DNA of 12,720 bases from CAZKMM01 sp964553915 (GTDB taxonomy: Bacteria; RBG-13-61-14; DRUE01), in the NCBI GenBank assembly GCA_964553915.1, contig CAZKMM010000077.1, forward strand, positions 1 through 12,720, in the 5' to 3' direction. Below, one piece after another: positions 7,778-12,720 of the stretch (its first letter is position 1; every line of letters starts with the position of its first letter). Below the pieces are notes generated by a model that was not told where the DNA came from, searched no databases, and worked only from the letters and a program-made list of their open reading frames with translations. The position numbers and the translations under genes are program-made.

Positions 7778-8665
7778 TTATTCCTTATCTTCATATTCTT
7801 CTTCATATTCCTCGTATTCCTCTTCCTCAGCTTCCTCCTCAGCCTTTTCTTCCACCTCTTCTCCCAGCTCTTCTGCGACCAGGTCTTTTAACCGCTCCAC
7901 CCTGGGACGCTTTCCTTCCACGGAAACATCAGCCACTGTAGCTCCGGCCGCGACCTCTGGCTCCACCCGAAGCAGTTTCTGATGCATCTCCCTTCCTTCA
8001 ATACAGGCATCTGCGATTTTGGTGGTGAAAAGCCGAATGGCTTTAATGGCATCATCATTGCCGGGAATAATATAATCAATCATATCCGGGTCGCAATTGG
8101 TATCTACAATTGCCACTACTGGAATTCCCATTTTTCTTGCTTCCCGAACCGCAATCTCCTCATGGTTGGGGTCAACCACAAATAGGGCACCGGGAAGTCG
8201 TTCCATATTTTTTATTCCGCCCACATTCCGCTCCAGCTTGGCATATTCCCTCTGCACCCGTAGCACCTCTTTTTTGGGAAGTAAATCCAGTTTTCCCTCT
8301 GCGGCCATCTCCTCAATCTTTTTCAGTCGCTCCACGCTGGTGCGGATTACCTTGAAATTAGTTAAGGTTCCGCCCAGCCAGCGATGATTAACATAGGGCA
8401 TCCCACAGCGCTGTGCCTGCTCTTCAATGGTTGCCTGTGCCTGCCTTTTGGTGCCAACAAAAAGCACCTCCTCTCCCTGAGAAACCGTGCGGACAATAAA
8501 TTGATAAACCTCATCAAACATCTTCACGGTCTGTTGAAGGTCAATGATATAAATTCCGTTCCTTGCCCCGTAAATATAGGGCTTCATCTTCGGGTTCCAT
8601 CTTCGGGTCTGATGCCCGAAATGAACCCCGGCTTCTAAAAGCTCCTTCATTGTCACTGCTGGCAT
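7778..8665 (-). CDS. rpsB: 30S ribosomal protein S2 with acidic C-terminal tail
   Basis: S2 binds the 30S head-body junction and is needed for S1 docking. The N-terminus (TMKELLEAGVHFGHQTRRWNPKMKPYIYG, residues 5-33) and the segments FVGTKRQA (69-76), VNHRWLGGTLTNF (92-104), ERLPGALFVVDPNHE (155-169) and VAIVDTNCDPD (184-194) are classic S2. The conserved core ends near residue 230. A 65-residue extension follows, ending in a strongly acidic Glu/Tyr repeat tail (about 266-295, EEYEEYEEEYE). The ATG has GGAGG 8 bases upstream. It is the first gene of the operon, behind a structured leader that may carry S2 feedback control. Confidence 0.97.
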   Translation of the reverse strand: MPAVTMKELLEAGVHFGHQTRRWNPKMKPYIYGARNGIYIIDLQQTVKMFDEVYQFIVRTVSQGEEVLFVGTKRQAQATIEEQAQRCGMPYVNHRWLGGTLTNFKVIRTSVERLKKIEEMAAEGKLDLLPKKEVLRVQREYAKLERNVGGIKNMERLPGALFVVDPNHEEIAVREARKMGIPVVAIVDTNCDPDMIDYIIPGNDDAIKAIRLFTTKIADACIEGREMHQKLLRVEPEVAAGATVADVSVEGKRPRVERLKDLVAEELGEEVEEKAEEEAEEEEYEEYEEEYEDKE

Positions 8666-8673
8666 TTTTCTTT

Positions 8674-8746
8674 CCTCCTTTCCGGGTTTTTTCTCCTCCG
8701 CGGTCCTGCTCCACCCTCAACGGGCAACCCGGAGCCCGAGACCGCG
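8674..8746 (-). promoter_or_regulatory. Structured rpsB leader, candidate S2 autoregulatory pseudoknot
   Basis: Read on the minus strand, the leader contains nested perfect complementarities. An outer stem of 7 base pairs joins 8740-8746 (CGCGGTC) with 8699-8705 (GACCGCG). Inside it, CGGGC (8734-8738) pairs with GCCCG (8721-8725), leaving an 8-base loop TCCGGGTT (8726-8733). That whole loop is complementary to AACCCGGA (8681-8688), which ends two bases before the SD GGAGG (8674-8678). Hairpin plus loop pairing would form a pseudoknot against the ribosome-binding site. A competing helix GCTCC/GGAGC (8731-8735 with 8708-8712) could rearrange it. Autogenous control of rpsB-tsf by S2 is known in E. 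coli. That this leader does the same is inference. Confidence 0.6.
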
Positions 8747-8763
8747 TGCGTAATTGTTTAAAA

Positions 8764-8792
8764 TAAATAGCACATTTTAGCGGTTTTTACAA
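8764..8792 (-). promoter_or_regulatory. Putative sigma-70 promoter of the rpsB operon
   Basis: On the minus strand, TTGTAA (8787-8792) is followed after exactly 17 bases by TATTTA (8764-8769). The match to consensus is only moderate, 4/6 and 3/6. The A/T-rich setting between the PH-domain gene and the leader hairpin, and the need for a start upstream of the leader, support it. Transcription would begin near 8757 and include the whole hairpin. Confidence 0.45.
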
Positions 8793-8847
8793 TTATCTGG
8801 GATGAAGCCCGGCAGAACTCTTCTGGCAAAAAAGAAAGATAAGAAAA

Positions 8848-9429
8848 TCAAGACCTTTTCTTTTTTACCTCTGCAATTGCCCGCTCCAGAATCTGAGCTA
8901 CCTCCTCCACATTCTCCAAGCCAAAAAATCCACTGGAAGAGGAAATTATGGAAAAAGCACTAAATAGCTTGGGATTTGAGGAGAAGGAAGTTTGAAGCCC
9001 ACCACTATGGAAATAAATATCCCCACCGCCTGCTCTGTTTTTATGAATCTCGGTTTTAGATATTAAATCCAGTTCAAGGTTGGTAATATCTTGCTGGCGG
9101 AATCCTTTCTTTCGGATAATCACCCTCTGATTGGTAATTAAATACCGCTGGCTTCTGAGTAGCTTTGGCTCAAGCACAAAATGATAAAATAAAAAATAAA
9201 TACCAACTCCGACAAAAAGCAGACCAAATAAAATCATAACCAGGGGAGCTCCGCTAATAATTACAGAAGTCTCCCAATAAAAAGCAAATCCTGCCCAGAA
9301 TAAGAAAAAAATACCCCGAAAAAATCTTCCCGGATAAGAATATTTTACCGGTTTACCCTCCCAGAGAACCGACTCCCCTTCCCGGAGCAGAGGATAATAC
9401 CAACCCGCTTCTGAAACTTCCTGCCTCAT
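8848..9429 (-). CDS. PH-like domain membrane protein
   Basis: This 193-residue protein has unknown function. It starts with a hydrophilic segment containing REGESVLWEGKP (about 16-27), the typical opening of bacterial PH-domain (bPH2, DUF304/YdbT-like) membrane proteins. Two adjacent membrane helices follow, at about 38-56 and 60-84. After them comes the PH-type beta domain: RYLITNQRVIIRKKGF at about 94-109, DLISKTEIHKNRAGGGDIYF near 121-140, and a C-terminal helix (NVEEVAQILERAIAEVKK). The motif ITNQRVI after two membrane helices is what identifies the family. Such proteins are thought to sit in the cytoplasmic membrane with the PH domain inside; no ligand is known. It has its own promoter, ends 182 bases before rpsB, and lies back to back with the GMC gene. 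The SD is weak. Confidence 0.75.
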   Translation of the reverse strand: MRQEVSEAGWYYPLLREGESVLWEGKPVKYSYPGRFFRGIFFLFWAGFAFYWETSVIISGAPLVMILFGLLFVGVGIYFLFYHFVLEPKLLRSQRYLITNQRVIIRKKGFRQQDITNLELDLISKTEIHKNRAGGGDIYFHSGGLQTSFSSNPKLFSAFSIISSSSGFFGLENVEEVAQILERAIAEVKKKRS

Positions 9430-9452
9430 ATTCTTTTATCTTTTTTGAGAAA

Positions 9453-9458
9453 ATTATA
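9453..9458 (-). promoter_or_regulatory. Extended -10 promoter element of the PH-domain gene
   Basis: On the minus strand, TGTTATAAT gives a perfect TATAAT (9453-9458) preceded by TG one base upstream, an extended -10. The -35 region about 17 bases upstream is T-rich (TTTCTT) and poor, as extended -10 promoters tolerate. Transcription would begin near 9446, 17 bases before the ATG at 9429. Confidence 0.55.
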
Positions 9459-9482
9459 ACAGAGATTAAAAGCTAAAGAAAA

Positions 9483-9512
9483 ATTGACAACCGCTTCTGG
9501 TCAATCAATAAT
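9483..9512 (+). promoter_or_regulatory. Sigma-70 promoter of the GMC-thiE pair with overlapping inverted repeat
   Basis: TTGACA (9484-9489), a 17-base spacer and AATAAT (9507-9512) form a near-consensus promoter. The predicted start near 9519 leaves a leader of only about 17 bases, with SD TGAGGAG (9525-9531) before the ATG at 9536. ATTGAC (9483-9488) and GTCAAT (9500-9505) are an exact 6-base inverted repeat spanning the -35 and spacer, a possible repressor site. There is no room for a riboswitch. Confidence 0.7.
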
Positions 9513-9535
9513 AGAAAAAAAACCTGAGGAGAAAA

Positions 9536-11056
9536 ATGGCAGGAGCAATTATTGAAGGGAAGGAGATAAAATCCGCGGTTCGGGAAGAAGCACAGGTTTG
9601 CATTATTGGTTCCGGGGCAAGTGGGGCTCTGATTGCTCATCAGCTAAGTGCCCGCGGGGTGAAGGTGATTGTGCTGGAAGAAGGTGGAGCATATTTTCGC
9701 AGGGACTATCCGGACAATATTCGTGATTGCATTAAGAAGATGTATCGGAATCTGGGGCTGGATTCCACTCTCGGAATTCCGAGCATCGTTGTTCCTACTG
9801 GAAAATGTCTGGGCGGAACCACGGTGGTAAATATGGGCACCTGTTTTCGGGTGCCGGACTGGATTTATCAGAAATGGGAGGAGATGGGGATTGAAGGCTG
9901 GGGCAAGGCAGAGCTTGAGCCTTATTATGAGCAGGTAGAAAAATTGATGAATGTTCAGGAGGTCAAGCCCGAGGTAATGGGCAGGAACGGAGAAATCATT
10001 GCCGAGGGTGCCCGCCGGCTCGGGCTTCATCCCAAGCCAATCCGAAGAAATGTCAGCGATGATTGCAAGGGCTGTGGGAACTGCTCTTATGGCTGTCCGG
10101 AAGATGCCAAACAGGCAATGCACATCAAGATTATCCCTCAAGCAGTGGAGAGCGGAGCAAAATTTTACTGCGATGCCAAAGCAGAGATAATCCTTCACGA
10201 TGGAAAAAAGGTTTTAGGGGTGCAAGGTTCGATTCGGGAGCGGGAAACTGGTGCCTTCCGGCATCATATTGATATTGCCTGCGATGTGGTGGTGCTCTGC
10301 GCCGGCGCCCTAAACACCCCGGTGCTTCTTTTAAAAAACAAAATCGCCAACAGCTCCGGAGAGGTGGGAAAGAATTTAAAGCTCCATCTCTGCGGGAGGG
10401 TGAGCGGATTTTTTGACCAATACATTGATGGACATTATGGAGTGGGGCAGTGCCTTTACATTGATGATTATGCAAAGGACTTCGGGATTATGCTGGAAGC
10501 AACCTTTACCGGACCTGCCAGTGAATTTCCCGGTTTTCCTGGCTTTGGGGCTGAGCTCTGGGAGATGCTCAAAGAATACCGGAAAACCGCGACTGTTGGG
10601 GTAATGGTGAGTGATACTTCTTCGGGAAGGGTGAGCGTGGGCATAGATGGCGAGCCAATGCTTTCTTACAATTTGAATCAAAAGGATGCAGAGACCTTAA
10701 AAAAAGCAATGATTATTTCCGGGCGAATTCTTTTTGCCGCCGGAGCCAAGAAACTCATCACTACCACCAGTTGTTTTCCGATTATCAATTCCCTGGCAGA
10801 GCTGGAAAAAGCTCAAGATACCAAAGTATCTCCCAGCCATTTTCTTCTGATGGCATTTCATCCCCTGGGAACCTGCCGGATGGGAGCGAAAAAGAAAAAA
10901 TCCGTGGTGAACCTGAACCTGGAAACCTGGGATTTAAAAAATCTTTTTATTGCGGATGCCAGTGTTTTTCCGAGCTCACTGGGGGTGAATCCTCAGGAGA
11001 CCATCTGGGCATTCGCATATCGCGGTGCGGAGTATATTTTAGAAAATGTCCTGTAA
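9536..11056 (+). CDS. GMC-family FAD oxidoreductase with four-cysteine cluster
   Basis: The 506-residue protein is a glucose-methanol-choline family flavoenzyme, which oxidises an alcohol group using FAD. The FAD Rossmann motif IIGSGASGALIA is at 23-34 and ends in VIVLEEGG (44-51). GGTTVVNMGTCFRVP at 93-107 is the GMC signature. The segment CKGCGNCSYGCPEDAK at 177-192 places Cys177, 180, 183 and 187 in a ferredoxin-like CX2CX2CX3CP pattern, known from one subgroup of the family. VVLCAGALNTPVLLL (252-266) and the C-terminal HPLGTCRMG with His442, plus GVNPQETIWAFA with Asn485, form the active-site pair of GMC enzymes. There is no signal peptide, so it is probably cytoplasmic. It is first of a two-gene unit with thiE. 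The substrate and electron acceptor are unknown; a long-chain or lipid alcohol is one possibility. Confidence 0.88.
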   Translation: MAGAIIEGKEIKSAVREEAQVCIIGSGASGALIAHQLSARGVKVIVLEEGGAYFRRDYPDNIRDCIKKMYRNLGLDSTLGIPSIVVPTGKCLGGTTVVNMGTCFRVPDWIYQKWEEMGIEGWGKAELEPYYEQVEKLMNVQEVKPEVMGRNGEIIAEGARRLGLHPKPIRRNVSDDCKGCGNCSYGCPEDAKQAMHIKIIPQAVESGAKFYCDAKAEIILHDGKKVLGVQGSIRERETGAFRHHIDIACDVVVLCAGALNTPVLLLKNKIANSSGEVGKNLKLHLCGRVSGFFDQYIDGHYGVGQCLYIDDYAKDFGIMLEATFTGPASEFPGFPGFGAELWEMLKEYRKTATVGVMVSDTSSGRVSVGIDGEPMLSYNLNQKDAETLKKAMIISGRILFAAGAKKLITTTSCFPIINSLAELEKAQDTKVSPSHFLLMAFHPLGTCRMGAKKKKSVVNLNLETWDLKNLFIADASVFPSSLGVNPQETIWAFAYRGAEYILENVL

Positions 11057-11684
11057 AAAGCTGGAAAAAATCCAGGGAATTTATGTGATTGTGGATAATT
11101 CTCTCTGCCCCCAGCGCTCTTATCTGGAAATTACCGAGCGGGCTCTGGAAGGCGGGGCGAAGATTATTCAGCTTCGGGCAAAACAGCTTTTGAAACGAGA
11201 GGTTTACAGAATTGCCCGGGTGATGGCACGGCTCTGTCAGAGACATCAGGCAATTTTTATTGTCAATGACTATCTTGATATTGCCCTGGAGGTAGGAGCA
11301 GATGGGGTTCACTTGGGCGCAGATGACCTGCCGGTTCAAGAAGCCAAGAAACAGGCTCCCCAGCTGATTATTGGAAGAAGCACCCACAGTTTGGAGGAAG
11401 CGCTGGAAGCAGAAAAAGCCGGGGCAGATTATATTGCCTTTGGCGCCATCTTTCCCACCGAGAGCAAAGGCAGAGCGGTTCCTGCTCAGGGGGTGGAAAA
11501 GCTCAGAGAGGTATGCCAGAAGGTAAAAAAACCGGTGGTTGCCATTGGCGGGATTAAGCGGGAGAATCTGGCAGAGGTAAAAAAAGCTGGGGCAAGTGCG
11601 GTGGCGATGATTTCTGAAATTGTCCTGGCGGAGGATATTAAGGAGCGGGTAAGAGAACTGGCTCAGCTCTGGGAAGCAAGCTAA
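11046..11684 (+). CDS. thiE: Thiamine phosphate synthase
   Basis: ThiE joins the thiazole phosphate and hydroxymethylpyrimidine diphosphate to make thiamine phosphate. The 212-residue TIM barrel carries the family motifs. IQLRAK (41-46) binds pyrophosphate. VNDYLDIALEVGADGVHLGADDLP (73-96) includes the metal-binding Asp. GRSTHSLEEA (110-119) carries the ThiE-type S-T-H, which argues against the TenI paralog. YIAFGAIFPTESK (129-141) and PVVAIGGI (163-170) complete the phosphate site. The ATG overlaps the end of the GMC gene by 11 bases, with GGAG only distantly upstream, so it probably relies on coupled translation. No other thiamine gene and no TPP riboswitch are in view. Confidence 0.9.
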   Translation: MSCKKLEKIQGIYVIVDNSLCPQRSYLEITERALEGGAKIIQLRAKQLLKREVYRIARVMARLCQRHQAIFIVNDYLDIALEVGADGVHLGADDLPVQEAKKQAPQLIIGRSTHSLEEALEAEKAGADYIAFGAIFPTESKGRAVPAQGVEKLREVCQKVKKPVVAIGGIKRENLAEVKKAGASAVAMISEIVLAEDIKERVRELAQLWEAS

Positions 11685-11719
11685 ATTTATCTTTCATTAC
11701 AAAAACGGAGAGGAAACTC

Positions 11720-12040
11720 TTGCCCGGAAAATCTTTTCCCGATAAAATAAAATTCAGGATGAAAAGAAAGAGTCAAAAAGAAATTAATTTGGCAGTGGAG
11801 ATTTTAAAAAGCTATGGAGCAAAGAAAGTCTTTGTTTTTGGCTCTTATGCGAAGGGAAAGGAACGGAAAGGTTCAGATATTGACTTAGCAGTGACCGGGC
11901 TTCCTCCAGAAAAATTTTTTAAAGCCCTTGCCGAGCTTATCTTTACCCTGAAAAAAGAAGTCCATCTTGTTGACCTAGATTATCCCTCTCCTTTTGCTAC
12001 TTACTTAAAAACCAAAGGGGAAATGATTGGTGTGGGATGA
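11720..12040 (+). CDS. MNT-type minimal nucleotidyltransferase (type VII antitoxin-like)
   Basis: This 106-residue protein is a stand-alone nucleotidyltransferase-fold protein. VFVFGSYAKGKERKGSDIDLAV (37-58) fits GSX10DXD exactly: Gly41-Ser42, ten residues, then Asp53 and Asp55. VHLVDLD (81-87) supplies a third acid (Asp85 or Asp87). This is the motif set of MntA antitoxins, which AMPylate a HEPN partner toxin. I chose the TTG at 11720 because GGAGAGG ends 6 bases before it. The ATG at 11759 has AGG touching it and no proper SD, but would also give a natural family start (93 residues). It overlaps the HEPN gene by 14 bases, the expected toxin-antitoxin coupling. The DNA is visibly richer in A/T than thiE and upstream genes, consistent with acquisition by transfer. 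Confidence 0.85.
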   Translation: MPGKSFPDKIKFRMKRKSQKEINLAVEILKSYGAKKVFVFGSYAKGKERKGSDIDLAVTGLPPEKFFKALAELIFTLKKEVHLVDLDYPSPFATYLKTKGEMIGVG

Positions 12041-12449
12041 AATTAAAGGAAAAATTGAATTTGAGCTTAAGCAACTTGAAAAATTAAACAGACTTAATTC
12101 CTCTCTTCTGAAGCGAATTAAGAACAAAAAGCCAAATCAAATTGAACTTCTTGCTTTTTCTTCCCTTCTTCATTCCTTTTACACCGGAATAGAAAATATT
12201 TTTAAAAGAATTGGGCAGGAGATTGATAATAAACTGCCGAGCAACTCAGGCTGGCATCAAAAACTACTTGAGCAGATGGCAAAATCAACTTCCACTCGTC
12301 CGCCGGTCATCAGCAAAGAACTAAAAGAGGAGCTGGCAGAATATCTTGCTTTTAGACATATTTTCAGAAACCTTTATTCTTTTGAGCTTGACTGGAAGAA
12401 AATAAAACCATTGGTGGTAAAACTTAAATTCAGTATTAAAAAAGTTTAA
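12027..12449 (+). CDS. HEPN-domain protein (HepT-like toxin), possible C-terminal frameshift
   Basis: The 140-residue frame is an all-helical HEPN protein: a first helix (WDEIKGKIEFELKQLEKLN), a second with FSSLLHSFYTGIENIFKRIGQ (44-64), then HQKLLEQMA, and EYLAFRHIFRNLYSFELDW (105-123). HepT toxins are RNases with the motif RX4HXY. Here Arg110 and Tyr117 are kept but position 115 is Asn, so the catalytic His seems missing. The last residues (KLKFSIKKV) look out of frame. Shifting by one base at the A run 12419-12422 gives a helix-like ending NLNSVLKKFNEEIDSFLKKP to a stop at 12481-12483, a better fit to the family. Start is TTG 12027 or GTG 12030, both served by AAAGGGG. With the MNT gene it forms a type VII toxin-antitoxin-like pair. 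Confidence 0.78.
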   Translation: MVWDEIKGKIEFELKQLEKLNRLNSSLLKRIKNKKPNQIELLAFSSLLHSFYTGIENIFKRIGQEIDNKLPSNSGWHQKLLEQMAKSTSTRPPVISKELKEELAEYLAFRHIFRNLYSFELDWKKIKPLVVKLKFSIKKV

Positions 12450-12483
12450 TGAAGAAATTGATAGTTTTTTGAAAAAACCCTAA

Positions 12484-12720
12484 CTCGCCAGCTAACTGTA
12501 CTCCTCGAAAAGGCTTTATGGAAATTCTGGAAGGAGTTATTTGATTATCAAAATCACATATCTTCTCAGACAAATAAATTACTAAACCAGCAGACTTTAT
12601 AGAGTAGGAAGTTTTTAGAATTGAGCCGGGTATTATTTGTATATTTTGTATATTAATAAGCTTAAAATTATTTTTTTGATTTCTTATTGGAAGATTTTTC
12701 TTCTTTCGCTTGCTTTTCCT
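12484..12720. other. A/T-rich stretch without a convincing gene
   Basis: Downstream of the HEPN gene the sequence is A/T-rich. No start codon with an SD and a plausible frame is present. In the HEPN frame, an open run without start codon extends to TAG at 12600-12602 and may be remnant coding DNA. A 9-base unit TTGTATATT is repeated twice in tandem at 12637-12654. No tRNA, terminator or insertion-sequence end is recognisable. Confidence 0.5.
12668..12720 (-). CDS. Possible C-terminal tail of a minus-strand gene entering from the right
   Basis: One minus-strand frame reads EKQAKEEKSSNKKSKK and then TAA (12668-12670). Such Lys/Glu/Ser tails are common at the ends of real proteins, and a gene converging on the HEPN unit would be reasonable. 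Only 16 codons are visible, low-complexity A-rich DNA can give this by chance, and a second minus frame is also open here. The identity cannot be told. Confidence 0.25.
   Translation of the reverse strand, partial: EKQAKEEKSSNKKSKK

Noticed and set aside
7584..7982. Plus-strand 132-residue Ser-rich frame opposite tsf and rpsB
   Set aside because: It is the antisense of the Glu-rich S2 tail; GAA/GAG runs read backwards as Ser codons. No SD or family motif.
8814..8826. Small hairpin (CAGAA/TTCTG) after the PH-domain gene as a terminator
   Set aside because: The stem is only 5 bp, and on the minus strand no T-run follows it; the T-run lies before the hairpin. It does not fit a Rho-independent terminator.
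9513..9535. TPP riboswitch before the GMC-thiE pair
   Set aside because: The predicted 5' leader is about 17 bases, far too short for the THI-element.
9644..10681. Minus-strand and other-frame open runs within the GMC gene
   Set aside because: They are shadows of a gene with clear family motifs along its full length, and none shows an SD or recognisable domain.
12464..12478. Perfect palindrome GTTTTTTGAAAAAAC as a terminator
   Set aside because: It is A/T-only apart from the end pair, has a one-base centre that cannot form a loop, and lies just before CCCTAA rather than a T-run.
12637..12654. Tandem TTGTATATT repeat as the start of a repeat or CRISPR array
   Set aside because: Only two 9-base units in A/T-rich sequence, with no spacers or further copies in the window.
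12440..12720. A minus-strand frame open for about 94 codons
   Set aside because: It is rich in Asn, Ile and Lys as expected from translating A/T-rich non-coding DNA, lacks a start in the window, and overlaps the HEPN end in antisense.

Overview
The window is bacterial. It carries an essential translation and envelope gene cluster: rpsB, tsf, pyrH, frr, uppS, dxr and rseP. Start sites mostly have Shine-Dalgarno (SD) sequences, and the promoters look like sigma-70 types. Undecaprenyl diphosphate synthase implies a peptidoglycan-type cell wall. DXP reductoisomerase shows the non-mevalonate isoprenoid route. A methyltetrahydrofolate:corrinoid methyltransferase points to an anaerobe with a corrinoid-linked one-carbon pathway. 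I cannot assign a phylum from the sequence alone; an uncultured anaerobic lineage is a guess.

Bases 1-8800, all minus strand, form one tightly packed operon. In transcription order it holds rpsB, tsf, pyrH, frr, uppS, dxr, rseP, tsaB, a methyl-H4folate methyltransferase and an MFS transporter cut by the window edge. Gaps are mostly 1-30 bases, with overlaps at frr/uppS and dxr/rseP. The order matches the widespread cluster, except that cdsA, usually between uppS and dxr, is absent. A promoter lies at about 8764-8792. The rpsB leader can fold into a hairpin whose whole 8-base loop is complementary to the 8 bases just before the rpsB SD sequence. This is a candidate S2 autoregulatory pseudoknot and the strongest non-coding signal here.

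Bases 8848-9429 (minus) encode a small membrane protein with a bacterial PH-like domain and its own promoter. Back to back with it, a clean promoter (TTGACA, 17 bases, AATAAT) drives a plus-strand pair: a GMC-family flavoprotein with a ferredoxin-like four-cysteine cluster, overlapping thiE (thiamine phosphate synthase).

Bases 11720-12483 hold an A/T-richer two-gene unit: a minimal nucleotidyltransferase (MNT) overlapping a HEPN-family protein. This is the architecture of a type VII toxin-antitoxin system. The HEPN protein has Asn where the catalytic His of the RX4HXY motif is expected, and its C-terminal end looks frameshifted. Bases 12484-12720 are A/T-rich with no convincing gene, apart from a possible C-terminal tail of a minus-strand gene entering from the right edge.
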